Shown here piece after piece: positions 45,205 through 57,261 of a DNA stretch of 64,000 bases. Numbering within the stretch: the stretch's first letter is position 1; each line of letters begins with the position of its first letter. The position numbers were made by a program, and so were the translations under genes. Location of the stretch: assembly GCF_905171765.1 (NCBI RefSeq), contig NC_053390.1, positions 330,992,294 through 331,056,293 of the forward strand, given 5' to 3'. Source of the stretch: Bufo bufo. Taxonomy: Eukaryota > Chordata > Amphibia > Anura > Bufonidae. The notes beneath the pieces were generated by a model. The model saw only the letters and a list, made by a program, of their open reading frames with translations, ran no database searches and was not told the origin of the DNA.

Positions 45205-48200
45205 TATATATGTTACATATGTTATATGGAGAAGAGGGATTGTTTCTGGGCAGTGGGTCATTGTTTAGACTGCACAATCTGCTGCCCAGTGACAATCATT
45301 TAGGTGATTGCACCAACAATGTTTTCACCCATTGAATGAGCGCTTGCTTGTTCATTGAGTGTTGGCACCCCCATTAGACAGGAAAATGATTGGGAAGTCA
45401 TCTTGAGCTCAAAAGTAGCAGAGATTTTGGCTGGCACCAGTGGCATACATAGACAAGTAAGGGCCCCATAGCAAGGATCAAAAATTGCATTTTGTGTTGA
45501 CCAATCCTCTTTAAGAACAATTTAGATCTACCACTTAGGACCATTTCCCAAAATTGCAGTTTTTTTTCCACACCTGCCTAAAACTTTTGCATCGTACTAC
45601 ATATACATACGACTCCTCACAGGGATTGATTTTGGGCCAACATTCTGCTGAAATAGATTCCCTTCTAACTATGTTTCTTTGGAGGATAGCAGAACATGTC
45701 AGATATGATAAAAATGAGTGATAGGTTTGCCAGTTCAATCTAATATGCACTGGGACCCCCGGGGGAGATGTCACTATCAGTCAGCATTTATCAGTGCCCA
45801 GCTATCACCTCAGCTAACAGTTTAGTCAAGATGTATTCCAAGGATGACAAGCTGGGAAGCTGCTGGCTGACAGCAGAGAATCCTGCCATGTATCTTCACA
45901 CTAGTTCAAAAGGAGAATGTTCGGTCACAAAACAACAGGAAAATACAACGGAAAAGCTGCACAATGGACAACTAAATTCACTTGGCTGCTTCAGTATCTC
46001 CTAGTATAGCGAGCGGTTCACCTGCATGCCCACCTTTCTTCTCCACCATCCCCTATCTGAGGCAGCCGCTGGTCCAGAGGTGGGATCCCCTACCGAATAT
46101 TTATGTATGCTACTGTTGCATAGTACATTCTCTATGTTTAAGAAACTTGGCCATCTTATTACTGTTAGCAGGACTGAATGGTGACAGGGCAGTACCCCAA
46201 TGTCTTTAGAGAGCTTACTGCGCCCTACAGTTGGCTTGTGGGCATCTGATCACAGTCCCCATAGATTGGGGAGTTTTGACTTACAGTCATTGCTTTCAAT
46301 AGTTTCACTTCTCACATACAGCATATATGCATAACCATTATCCTAATACCTTTTTGGATCTAGTAGAGCATTGGCACACACTAATATATTATGTGCTCAG
46401 CCTCTATAGGACATAATAAAAGGGTTGTTCCAGAATCAACACTTAAAAACCTATACTCAGGATAGAAAACCACTGCTGGGACCCCCACAATCACAAGAAC
46501 AGTGATCCTATGTCTCCTGGCTATCTTCATCAGTCAAATAGAGTTTGAATGGAGCAGCAGCACACATGCTCGACCACTACTCTATTGAAACGGGGGCACC
46601 CTGGTTCTCAGGATCAGTGGGGGTCCTAGCAGTGGGAGACTGAGTGATCAGTACGTGGAGATGTGATAATCATTGATCCTGGGAAAACCTCTTTAATTTC
46701 ATCACCTCTTTTTTCTACCCCTTGCTGAATTTAGGTCCTAAGCTTTTATTAAGAGGGCTCTCCTAATCATGGCCAGCTCCAGTAGTAATAGAGTCATAGA
46801 CCCTCGGTTTATCCCCCCTCCTGAACTTGACAAGTAGTAAATGCTCACTCGGCTTAGCATAGGCCACAAATCTCAGTGGGCCCAGGCATCGTCCACGTTT
46901 GCATAGTGCTGATGCCAGCCCAGCTAATAAGGTATCTCACATGGTGTATATATTACTCATTAAAATACAGTGTGAAATACATTCCCTGAATAGATGCCAC
47001 AATAGACACATATGGAAAGTAGGCATTTGTCTGTTCCCATTGCATAATTTGCCCACACCAAAATAAACTATTTTCCATATAATAACCATAAATAAACCCC
47101 CTTAACCCATCGCTATGAAGTAATACATGATGTAGGTATAGTAAATCTGATTTACATGGACACAGCTCATTTTCATGGATATATAAATTAGCATATTGAT
47201 TTCATGCAATTTTTTTAAATAATTTATAAATGACATTAAAAAATGAGTTCCCTTCTGTAAAAATAGCACAAGAGTATACGGCAGGTCACAGGAGTAATAA
47301 TATTTCAAGGCAGTCTGCAGTGAAGAGCATTTATAAAGTTATAAATTCTGTTCATGTTCTTTTCATCTGCCCTTCCAACTGAACAATAGTTTGTGAGCTC
47401 ACATATATTTACACGAGGAGTACATGAGGTCAGGTAACCCTATCTTCTGATCAGAACAACTAGTGGCAAGACAATAGTGTTGTTTCATCTGATGTGTAGC
47501 AAGCTGTGTCAACAGCTCATATTTCATGATATTTGATAGTTATATGAGAATTATTAATCCCGTCCGCCTTTGATGGTGTACTATATCAGCTGGTAAGATG
47601 TTGATCCACTTTAGAGGTGTTCCTACTTCAGAGAAGGGTGACATGACATGATATGACATATGCTTAATCCAACATCTGGAGGACTACATTGGAAGTGAGT
47701 GGAGTTACACTTTGTAAGAACATGCACATTGGTCACAAGAAATTTGGTGGACATTGGTCTACCTTCTCTCTGTCTCACTATGGTGATGCTTCTTTGTTTT
47801 AGATTGGTTTATATGCCACTCATTTATCATACTGCCATTTCTTGTTCACAAATGTCAGTTTGGTGCAGCAACAGAGATTCTTGCCCTTCGTCCTCATAAC
47901 GGTTGATAAGAACATGGCCACTTACAGACACATATACCAGCATTCAAAGTATTTTTGTCTTTGTGTACTAATTATAAAATTTCTACACAGCAAAGTTCTG
48001 TATTCTAATAAACCCATGGTTGGTCTACTCTTGCAAAAGCAAATTCAGTTATATGTCTTAATATTATATACCTCATTTATTTAATCCCTAGCTGTCAATA
48101 TGGCATAACTATAGACTTTCCTATGACTAGTTATGCCATCATATCAATCACATGGGTGTACATCTACACAACCAATAGTTTTATTACTCCAGTGCGTCTA

Positions 48201-48572
48201 AAAATATAACTTTGCAATAGTTTCATCAACTTGATTAAGCATTTCTACCATTTTGTGTCTACAACTACTAAGCGTAGCTATGTGTCTTCGTAGCAAGAGA
48301 TAAACTACAAGTAGTCTTGAGTAGGAGGACATCAAACATGAATCTAGTGGACAGAAGGTTAAACCTGGAGGGGAGTGGGCCCACAGGATCAGACCACATA
48401 AGGTTAGCTTGTGGTCTGCTGCCACGAGGACGCACAGATATGCTTAGAAGCTCTAGACACGGAATTGTAGGACATTTTTAATCAAGTCCTATTGCAAAGT
48501 TTCTTCCTTTTTGAATTTTATATTCATAGTAATAAATAATGGCTGTGAAGGTGTACAAAGCATTTAACAGCT
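45205..48572. other. Gene-free stretch, few repeats
   Basis: One diverged MITE (46425-46696). The rest shows no exon, RNA gene or named repeat that I can support. 47000-48500 is AT-rich, apparently single-copy sequence. Confidence 0.55.
46425..46696. mobile_element. Diverged TIR MITE
   Basis: AAAAGGGTTGTTCCAGAATC and AAAAACCTATACTCAGGATAG at the left; GATCCTGGGAAAACCTCTTTAA at the right. Same family as 2823-4040. Confidence 0.55.
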
Positions 48573-49515
48573 AAGGCCCTTTTCACAAGGGCGAGTTTTC
48601 CGCGCGGGTGCAATGCGTGAGGTGAACGCATAGCAACCGCACTGAATCCGGACCCATTCATTTCAATGGGGCTGTGCACATGAGCGGTGATTTAAACGCA
48701 TCACTTGTGCGTTGTGTGAAAATCGCAGCAAGCTCTATTTTGTGCGTTTTTCATGCAACGCAGGCCCCATTGAAGTGAATGGGACTGCGTGAAAATCGCA
48801 AGCGGTGCGATTTTCACGCACGGTTGCTAGGAGACGATCAGGATGGAGACCCGATCATTATTATTTTCCCTTATAACATGGTTATAGGGGAAAATAATAG
48901 CATTCTGAATACAAAATGCATAGTACAATAGGGCTGGAGGGGTTAAAATTTTTTATTTTTTTTTATTAAACTCACCTTAATCCACTTGTTCGCGCAGCAC
49001 GGCTTCTCTTCTGTCTTCTTTCTTCAGGACCTGGGTAAAGGACCTGTGATGATGTCACTGCACTCATCACATGGCCCATCACATGATCCATCACCATGGT
49101 AAAAGATAATGTGATTGACCATGTGATGAGCGCAGTGACGTCACCACAGGTCCTTTACCCAGGTCCTGAAGAAAGAAGACAGAAGAGAAGCCGAGCTGCG
49201 CGAACAATGGATTAAGGCGAGTTAAATTATATATATTTTTTTTTTAACCCCTCCAGCCCTATTGTACTAAGCATTCTGTATTAAGAATGCTAATATTTTC
49301 CCTTATAACATGGTTATAAGGGGAAATAATACAATCTACAGAACACCTAGCCCAAACCCAAACTTTTGGGTACCAAACATGCCGATTTTTTTCTACGCGT
49401 GTGCAAAACGCATTACAATGTTTTGCACTCACGCGGAAAAAAATCGCGCATTTTCCCGCAACACACCCGCATCTTATCCGGGCAAAAAACATGACGCCCG
49501 TGTGAAAGAGGCCTA
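48573..49515. mobile_element. TIR MITE about 940 bp
   Basis: AAGGCCCTTTTCACAAGGGC pairs with GCCCGTGTGAAAGAGGCCT. TTTTCCCTTATAACATGGTT and TGATGTCACTGCACTCATCA/TGATGAGCGCAGTGACGTCA blocks are inverted inside. Same family as 17036-17999, opposite orientation. Confidence 0.78.
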
Positions 49516-49842
49516 AGGCTACTTTCACACTTGCGGCAGAGTGATCCATCGCCGTAACTGCCTGCCGGATCCGGCAATCTGCATGCAAACAGACGGATCC
49601 GGATGCAAATGCATTGCAAGAACGGATCTGTCACTCCAGACATCATCCGGAGAAACGCATACGTTATATATATTTTCTTTTACATTTTTACTGGTCTGCA
49701 CATGCACAGACCGGAAGGACGGATCCAGCATTGTGGTATTTTTAATGTAAATTAATGCCGGATCCAGCATTCCGGCATTCTGGTATTGAGCCCCTGGGAC
49801 GGAACTCAGTGCCGGAAAAACCCTAGTGTGAAAGTACCCTAA
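49515..49842. mobile_element. TIR MITE (GGCTACTTTCACACTTGCG ends)
   Basis: AAGGCTACTTTCACACTTGC pairs with the right end CTAGTGTGAAAGTACCCT; GCCGGATCC/GGATCCGG blocks are inverted inside. Abuts the preceding element. Confidence 0.72.
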
Positions 49843-51611
49843 GTAAGTGGTGTCATTGGAAAACTCTTTGAATGTACTTGTATTACCCTTTATTACTAAC
49901 AGGGTACTTGAATAATAGGGCAGAGCAACGCTTTGGATAATGCCTTCCTTCTACAAATTGTACATAAGTTATATATAGAGTTCCATACGTTAACGTATAC
50001 TTTTTTTACTGGACTGTGCGGTATGGAAAATTATGCATCCTTTTTTTGCCAACGTATATGTTAAATGTAGGGTAAAAACGTGATGTGAACCCAGCCTAAA
50101 TGAAATCGTCACAGAAATGGTTGCAACATATCTGCTGCGTGAGAATTTACCATAAAGGTAGGCATGCACTTAAGAATATGATCTGCCAATCAATGATATG
50201 CCAGGTAGTTCATATGAACAATCTGACAATCAGCATACCAGACGAAAGTGGCAGATCAGGAACAAGTGTAAAACAACAGAGTGGACTTGGGCAAAGTGCT
50301 GAATGATCAGCCACAACTGGCTAATTATGCCATACGGTACATGCCTGGTTTTGGCAGCCAATGGCTGAAAATATTCAGTAGGCTTTGACCATTGATCATG
50401 AGGGTATCATTTTAAAACAACAATTGGGTGCAATAATCAAAATGGTCCATTTCAGCGGATATGCTGTTGGCCAGTTTAATGTATCTAGATCCCAGAGTGC
50501 CATGATGTGATATTCTACTATTATTAAATATTTCAGAAGACTATGAAACTTGACAACTACTTTCATGTAGTGCAAGTCTGCTAGGGTTAAAAAAAAAATC
50601 CTTTCTTAATTGTCTCTACAACTTGCATGAACACAGTTTTTTGTTGATTCCCACCAATTATCTTTTATTATGGTTTTCTTAGCAAATCAGTGGACAGCTA
50701 AGGGCCCTATTACACCAGTGGAGGACTGGAGGTCATTCGTTACCCATACCTGTCCTGTGTAAAAGGTGCCCCGATCACCCGAGAAATAAGCGAAATGCGC
50801 TATTCTCAGGTGATGAAATCTGTGATGTGGCACCCAAAGTCATTTGTCAGCGGCGTGCTGCGGACATTATGCAATGTAAACATTCATAATAATGATCATC
50901 ATCCTCGCTTTCACTTTACATCGAGACGTTTAAAAGGCCCTTTAAACAAGTGCCAGTCATCTTGTAAGCAGGGTATACTAAAAATGGGACGAGGTATATA
51001 ACCCCTTTAAGGCTCTGTTCACATCAGCTTCAAGGCTTATGTTTTTGAAAAATAGATAACTGAGCTATTACTCCATTGAAGCAGAAATGGAATAGATTTT
51101 AACAGATCTGATTGACTTGGGATCCATCAAGTTTTTAGTTTTTTTTACTAAGCTTGTCAAAGCTGACAGAAGGAAGCTTAATTCGTGGCATATCATTCCA
51201 CAGATATAAAAATGGACAGTTACATAAATGTTTCTATATGTTTTTGTGAACAGTCTTGGATTCGTAGTTATAGAAACCATTTTAAAATGATGGGGAATAT
51301 TAGCATGTGCTGCACTTTAAAAGTTATTCTTAGATGTCAGAGGGTGGTTGTTATCTATGATACCAGTTTGTATGAATGCGCCATGTAAAACATCCATAGA
51401 GCCACCTAAATTGAAAGAAAGTATGTGAACATATACTAAAGCTCTATAGAAAATGGATCTCTTCTCTTTTTCTCTTCACTTTCTTTCTCTAGATATACAA
51501 ATAGCACACATACATTGGCACTTCCACCGAAATATTACCATACGATGACAAATAATTATTCCGTACAATGCCTACTTAACAGTTTCCATATAATAGCACT
51601 TAGCCTAAATA
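49843..51611. other. Gene-free stretch
   Basis: No gene recognised. AGGGCCCTATTACACCAGTG near 50701 and CAAACAAGTGCC near 50943 suggest a worn TIR element; otherwise unassigned. Confidence 0.5.
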
Positions 51612-51851
51612 CAGTCAGGTCCATAAATATTGGGACATCGACACAATTCTAACATTTTTGGCTCTATACACCACCACAATGGATATGAAATGAAACGAAC
51701 AAGATGTGCTTTAACTGCAGACTGCCAGCTTTAATTTGAGGGTATTTACATCCAAATCAGGTGAACGGTGTAGGAATTACAACAGTTTGCATATGTGCCT
51801 CCCACTTGTTAAGGGACCAAAAGTAATGGGACAATTGGCTTCTCAGCTGGT
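51612..51851. mobile_element. Tc1/mariner-type fragment (one end)
   Basis: CAGTCAGGTCCATAAATATT preceded by TA is a widespread vertebrate TIR. The sequence follows that family for about 240 bp and then runs into AT repeats. Confidence 0.72.
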
Positions 51852-51891
51852 ATGTGTATATATATATGCCCCATAATTGATATATATATAT

Positions 51892-52384
51892 TGTGACACA
51901 GTGAAGGGTATTGTCTGGGAAAATAGGTATTTTCCTCCCAGTGTGTGCTGCTGGACTGATTGGCAGCCAGGTGGGGTCAAACACCGGACTGGATCTCAGG
52001 TGCCGGTCCAGGGTTTTGGCAACACCTAGCTGCCTTTAAAAGACAGCTGCGATCAGCAGAGGGGATCTCTCTGTGTTGGGATCTGAGGCTTGTGCTGAAT
52101 TGGAGGGCTGAGACCCGGGTGTAGGGGAAACAGGCCTCCTAAAGCCTGCTTATGGACTTGACGAGGCAGAACTATCAGCAGGGTGTGAACTAACACCCAG
52201 GAGATAAGGTGACTTTCTTGCTTTATGAACTTTTCGTGTGTGTGAACAAACACCAAGACTGCAAAGGGACTTGCGTTTTGTGCTATACCTTATGTGTGAA
52301 TAAACACTGAAGTTTTGCTTTACAAACTGGTTTTTGCCTCTGTACTGCGTCCGCTTACCCTGCCTACCAGAGCGAATCCCTACA
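51892..52384 (+). mobile_element. Solo LTR (493 bp)
   Basis: Begins TGTGACACAGTGAAGG and ends GAGCGAATCCCTACA, so it has the TG...CA termini of LTRs. A TTTAAAAG box (about 52036) and GTGAATAAACACTG (AATAAA near 52301) could be promoter and polyadenylation signals. ATAT flanks both sides, but this lies in an AT microsatellite. No internal retroviral or gypsy sequence adjoins it. The superfamily is not determined. Confidence 0.7.
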
Positions 52385-52459
52385 ATATCTATATATGTAT
52401 ATTTGCCCCATGAATGACCAGAGGGGGGGGGGGGTCCCAGTATATTTATGCCTCCAGGT

Positions 52460-52530
<71 letters not shown>
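52460..52530. repeat. (GT)n(AT)n(AC)n microsatellite
   Basis: GTGTGTGT, about 23 AT units, then ACACACAC, directly abutting the DD36E element. A G-homopolymer of 12 lies at about 52422-52433. Confidence 0.95.
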
Positions 52531-52532
<2 letters not shown>

Positions 52533-53747
52533 TCGCCTAAAGAATTATTAGGAACACCTGTTCTATTTCTCATTAATGCAATTATCTAGTCAACCAATCA
52601 CATGGCAGTTGCTTCAATGCATTTAGGGGGGTTGTCCTGGTCAAGACAATCTCCTGAACTCCAAACTGAATGTCAGAATGGGAAAGAAAGGTGATTTAAG
52701 CAATTTTGAGCGTGGCATGGTTGTTGGTGCCAGACGGGCCGGTCTGAGTATTTCACAATCTGCTCAGTTACTGGGATTTTCACGCACAACCATTTCTAGG
52801 GTTTACAAAGAATGGTGTGAAAAGGGAAAAACATCCAGTATGCGGCAGTCCTGTGGGCGAAAATGCCTTGTGGATGCTAGAGGTCAGAGGAGAATGGGCC
52901 GACTGATTCAAGCTGATAGAAGAGCAACGTTGACTGAAATAACCACTCGTTACAACCGAGGTATGCAGCAAAGCATTTGTGAAGCCACAACACGCACAAC
53001 CTTGAGGCGGATGGGCTACAACAGCAGAAGACCCCACCGGGTACCACTCATCTCCACTACAAATAGGAAAAAGAGGCTACAATTTGCACAAGCTCACCAA
53101 AATTGGACTGTCGAAGACTGGAAAAATGTTGCCTGCTCTGATGAGTCTCGATTTCTGTTGAGACATTCAAATGGTAGAGTCCGAATTCGGCGTAAACTGA
53201 ATGAGAACATGTATTTATCATGCCTTGTTACCACTGTGCAGGCTGGTGGTGGTGTAATGGTGTGGGGGATGTTTTCTAGGCACACTTTAGGCCCCTTAGT
53301 GCCAATTGGGCATCGTTTAAATGCCACGGGCTACCTGAGCATTGTTTCTGACCATGTCCATCCCTTCATGACCACCATGTACCCATCCTCTGATGGCTAC
53401 TTCCAGCAGGATAATGCACCATGTCACAAAGCTCGAATAATTTCAAATTGGTTTCTTGAACATGACAATGAGTTCACTGTACTAAAATGGCCCCCACAGT
53501 CTCTAGATCTCAACCCAATAGAGCATCTTTGGGATGTGGTGAGACGGGAGCTTCGTGCCCTGGATGTGCATCCCTCAAATCTCCATCAACTGCAAGATGC
53601 TATCCTATCAATATGGGCCAACATTTCTAAAGAATGCTATCAGCACCTTGTTGAATCAATGCCACGTAGAATTAAGGCAGTTCTGAAGGCAAAAGGGGGT
53701 CCAACACCGTATTAGTATGGTGTTCCTAATAATTCTTTAGGTGAGTG
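52530..53747 (+). mobile_element. DD36E Tc1-like element, full-length copy 3
   Basis: TIRs CACTCGCCTAAAGAATTATT (one change from the other copies) and complement. TA follows on the right; the left flank is AC repeat. It carries the undeleted transposase frame. Confidence 0.92.
52678..53715 (+). CDS. DD36E Tc1-like transposase, full-length open frame
   Basis: 345 aa, open throughout. HTH at about 24-45 (SISQSAQLLGFSRTTISRVY), basic hinge (RKCLVDARGQRRMGRL), second HTH to about 115. Catalytic residues: D155 in SDESRF, D245 in FQQDNAPCH, E282 in NPIEHLW; 36 residues separate the last two, the DD36E spacing used for the Incomer group. GGGVMVWGMFS (190-200) is present here but deleted in the other two copies. 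Two changes may weaken it: VACSDES where the others have VAWSDES, and SLDLNP where they have SPDLNP/SPYLNP. It is therefore the best candidate here for the source of enzyme but not proven active. Confidence 0.9.
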   Translation: MGKKGDLSNFERGMVVGARRAGLSISQSAQLLGFSRTTISRVYKEWCEKGKTSSMRQSCGRKCLVDARGQRRMGRLIQADRRATLTEITTRYNRGMQQSICEATTRTTLRRMGYNSRRPHRVPLISTTNRKKRLQFAQAHQNWTVEDWKNVACSDESRFLLRHSNGRVRIRRKLNENMYLSCLVTTVQAGGGVMVWGMFSRHTLGPLVPIGHRLNATGYLSIVSDHVHPFMTTMYPSSDGYFQQDNAPCHKARIISNWFLEHDNEFTVLKWPPQSLDLNPIEHLWDVVRRELRALDVHPSNLHQLQDAILSIWANISKECYQHLVESMPRRIKAVLKAKGGPTPY

Positions 53748-53761
53748 TATATACACACATA

Positions 53762-55230
53762 CAGTGGATATAAAAAGTCTACACACCCCTGTTAAAATGT
53801 CAGGTTTCTGTGCTATGAAACAATGAGACAAAGATAAATCATTTCAGAACTTTTTCCACCTTTAATGTGACCTATAAACTGTACCACTCAATTGAAAAAC
53901 AAACTGAAATCTTTTAGGTGGAGGGAAGAAAACAAAAAAAAACTAAAATAATCTGGTTGGATAAGTGTGCACACCCCCTTATAACTGGGGATGTAACTGT
54001 GTTCAGAATTAAGCAATCACATTCAAAATCATGTTAAATAGGAGTCAGCATACACCTGCCATCATTTAAAGTGCCTCTGATTAACCCCAAATAAAGTTCA
54101 GCTGCTCTAGTTGGTCTTTCCTGAAATCCCACACCAAAAGCAATGGTCCACAGAGAGCTTCCAAAGCATCAGAGGGATCTCATTGTTAAAAGGTATCAGT
54201 CAGGAGAAGGGTACAAAAGAATTTCCAAGGCATTAGATATACCATGGAACACAGTGAAGACAGTCATCATCAAGTGGAGAACATATGGCACAACAGTAAC
54301 ATTACCAAGAGCTGGGCGTCCCTCCAAAATTGATGAAAAGACGAGAAGAAAACTGGTCTGGGAGGCTACCAAGAGGCCTACAGCAACATTAAAAGAGCTG
54401 CAGGAATATCTGGCAAGTACTGGCTGTGTGGTACATGTGACAACAATCTCCCGTATTCTTCATATGTCTGGGCTATGGGGTAGAGTGGCAAGACGAAAGC
54501 CTTTTCTTACGAAGAAAAACATCCAAGCCAGGCTACATTTTGCAAAAATACATCTGAAGTCTCCCAAAAGCATGTGGGAAAAGGTGTTATGGTCTGATGA
54601 AACTTTTTGGCCATAATTCCAAAAGATATGTTTGGCGCAAAACACTGCACATCGCCAAAAGAACACCATACCCACAGTGAAGCATGGTGGTGGCAACATC
54701 ATGCTTTGGGGCTGTTTTTCTTCAGCTGGAACTGGGGCCTTAGTTAAGCTAGAGGGACTTATGAACAGTTCCAAATATCAGTCAATATTGGCACCAAACC
54801 TTCAGGCTTCTGCTAGAAAGCTGAACATGAAGAGGAACTTCATCTTTCAGCATGACAACGACCCAAAGCATAAATCCAAATCAACAAAGAAATGGCTTCA
54901 CCAGAAGAAGATTAAAGTTTTGGAATGGCCCAGCCAGAGCCCAGACCTAAATCCGGTTGAAATTCTGTGGGGTGATCTGAAGAGGGCTATGCACAGGAGA
55001 TGCCCTCACAATCTGACAGATTTGGAGTGTTTTTGCAAAGAGTGGACAAATCTTGCCAAGTCAAAATGTGCCATACTGATAGACTCATACCCAAAAAGAC
55101 TGAGTGCTGTAATAAAATCAAAAGGTGCTTCAACAAAGTATTAGTTTAAGGGTGTGCACACTTATGCAACCAAATTATTTTATTTCTATATTTTTTCTTC
55201 CCTCTACCTAAAAGATTTCAGTTTGTTTTT
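53762..55230 (+). mobile_element. Tc1-like element (DD34E), right end truncated
   Basis: Left TIR CAGTGGATATAAAAAGTCTA preceded by TA. Subterminal TACCACTCAATTGAAAAACA and GAAATCTTTTAGGTGGAGGG are matched by CCCTCTACCTAAAAGATTTC near 55200, then the element stops in an AT run where PLE sequence begins; the outer right TIR is missing. Confidence 0.85.
54143..55144 (+). pseudogene. Tc1-like transposase (DD34E), single frameshift
   Basis: Frame 1 (54143-54616) starts MVHRELPKHQRDLIVKRYQS, has the HTH (KRISKALDIPWNTVKTVIIK), GRPSK hinge, second HTH and reaches VLWSDET (first D), then stops after a deletion at about 54604. The downstream frame (to 55144) has NIMLWGCFSSAGTG, FQHDNDPKHKSK (second D), SPDLNPVEILW (E) and ends SKGASTKY. 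Spacing between the last two acidic residues is 34. One indel separates the halves, so this was intact until recently. Confidence 0.87.
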
Positions 55231-56832
55231 CAAATATATATATGGTAAAGGCAAAATGGGAGGCAGCACCGATGTAGGTATGAAGTAGCCAGGTGCCCGC
55301 TCTGGGGACTGAAGCTTACCCAAATATAATGTGCAAAAAAAGAGCAGCACTCCAATGCAGGATAAAATAAAATTCAAGAAAATGTATTCACCCATGGTGT
55401 AGCTACGTTTCGGCTCTACAATTAAGCCTTTTTCAAGCAATAAAAAGGGACTCAGTGAACAGAAAATATACACCCACATCATTAACAAAGTGTCACATGA
55501 TCATTACAATACATAAAACTTTTAACCATCTGATGTATTATGATTACAGAAAAAGAAAATATCTACGTGTCATAAATCCATTATTATAACTTGTTCATAA
55601 ATATACATATATGCACAATTCATCAAATACTGTGTGACAATACAATTATCATAAAAAGTACTTATGTGCATCGGTACATAATAGGTTAAAAACCCAAAAA
55701 AGTGCAAGGTGCTGTTAATTATTATTCGCTGGGGTTAAGTAACCAGCCAACTGTGTACAGACTCACTGACATGGTGGAAGCGCGATCCTGCCAGGCAGCA
55801 ATGGCGTCCTTGGCGTGTTGGAATTCTTATTGCGCATGCTCCGGATTGCATACATGTCATCAACGTCATGATGACGATACTGAACTTCAGAGACTGCGCA
55901 GACTAGTTCTTGCATTCATCGGCCATTTTGATTGTGGTCCGTGCCCATACTTATTACACCCAAACCTTCGGGCAACAATGTATCACAGCAGAAACCCATA
56001 GGCAAATATCATTCAATTCGTGCACATCTGTCGACCGTTCTGTATGCGGATCACTGTCAAGTGCATCCTGTCACCAACATACGGAAGAAAAAAGTGGACC
56101 GACCTCGACAACTGAATGCCATATCCATCCACATTATCCTCCGGATCCAAAATTACAGTCGAGGAGGGATCTCCTCCATTACATACATACTACTCCACAT
56201 CCTATAAACAGAACCATCTATGTCTCCGTATTGCAATCCAGATGCATACAATTATTTTTTGCAAAAACAATTATTAATGATAACCAGGTCCGCGCCAACA
56301 CCAGGTGAGAATATACCAGATACGGCTTCATGTCACTAAATCCCAGCGAAGCTTGTGTATAGATATCTATGAAAAAAGAATACATATTTGAAAATAATGA
56401 AAAAAATAAAAATAGGATAAATAATTAATTTGTCCCACACAAACATTTACTACATAACACACATGGCCTCAGGATTCCTAAAAACAGGAAAATAAAGGGC
56501 AAGCCACCCACCCTAAATGTTCACAATCCTATAATCCATATTGAGTCCATTTGGTCTCAATGTGTTGAGTATGAAGATCCACTGTAATTCTTTCTTTTTA
56601 AGTATGTTTATTCTATTGCCCCCTCTCCTGGGCATAGGTACTTGATCTATGACCCAACATTTTAAGTCTCTTTCCTGGTGTTTCTGTTCAGAAAAATGTT
56701 TGGAGACTGGCAGGTCAAGACGTTTTTTCCTAATCGTGTTACGGTACGGCGATTATTCAATCTGGTTTTAAAGTCTGTGGAGGTTTCTCCAACATATAAC
56801 ATGTTGCATGGACATGATAGAACATATATTAC
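55231..56832 (-). mobile_element. Penelope-like element, 3' part (distal to YR insertion)
   Basis: - strand. The coding end (56832-56520) is described in the next entry. Downstream noncoding sequence runs to about 55231, including a hammerhead-like relic at 55400-55438 (GAGCCGAAACGT preceded by CTTGAAAAAGGC) at the position where PLEs carry ribozymes. The 5' continuation of the same element is at 63475-63594. Confidence 0.78.
56520..56832 (-). pseudogene. PLE GIY-YIG endonuclease, C-terminal part
   Basis: Frame from the YR junction: VIYVLSCPCNMLYVGETSTD, FKTRLNNRRTVTRLGK, then after one frameshift DLPVSKHFSEQKHQERDLKC, WVIDQVPMPRRGGNRINILK and ELQWIFILNTLRPNGLNMDY. VIYVL...MLYVGET is the GIY-YIG pair of the nuclease; the ending is the PLE C-terminus. 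The protein is cut by the YR retrotransposon immediately before VIY. Confidence 0.85.
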
Positions 56833-56955
56833 TTGTGGTCAAGGCTCCGGGAGGAGCACTGGACGAAGGTGAGAGAACTGGATACGGTTGAACCTAACTT
56901 GGCTCGTGGTGTGCCTTTAGCCATGTACGCGGGTAAGCCAAGAAAAGGGGGCAAA
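56833..56955 (-). repeat. Split direct repeat B2 (3' terminus)
   Basis: 123-bp copy matching B1 at 57106-57228 (GGCTCCGGGAGGAG(C/T)ACTGG, GCCTTTAGCCATGTACGCGG). It forms the outer edge against the PLE. Confidence 0.88.
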
Positions 56956-57009
56956 CCCTAAGAAGTCTGAGCTTGAAGTGAGACTGGAAATGAGGGAGGG
57001 TAGGGTGGG

Positions 57010-57105
57010 GCACCACGAGATGCCGACAGCCTGGAGAGGCCGTGCGGCAGGTAAATACCCTATGCCCCTCCCACAAATGCAGGCTGGAAATCCAGCCTGC
57101 TGTAC
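57010..57105 (-). repeat. Split direct repeat A2
   Basis: 96-bp copy of A1 (63379-63474), containing GACAGCCTGGAGAGGCCGTG and GGCTGGAAATCCAGCC (itself an inverted repeat). It directly adjoins B1. Confidence 0.88.
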
Positions 57106-57228
57106 TTGTAATCAAGGCTCCGGGAGGAGTACTGGACGAAGGTGAGAGAACTGGATACGGTTGAACCTAACTTGGCTAGTGGTGTGCCTTTAGCCATGTA
57201 CGCGGGTAAGCCAAGAAAAGGGGGCAAA
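57106..57228 (-). repeat. Split direct repeat B1
   Basis: Copy of B2. The B1A2 junction reproduces what joining the two outer ends of the element would give, as expected from a circular intermediate. Confidence 0.88.
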
Positions 57229-57261
57229 ACATGAATTTAGGCAGTTTATTGATTGAGAAAT

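Noticed and set aside
52150..52589. Open frames containing long Tyr-Ile runs
   Set aside because: Product of the AT microsatellite.
55702..56308. Overlapping 90-130-codon + strand frames
   Set aside because: They lie in the noncoding 3' region of a minus-strand Penelope-like element and show no domain.
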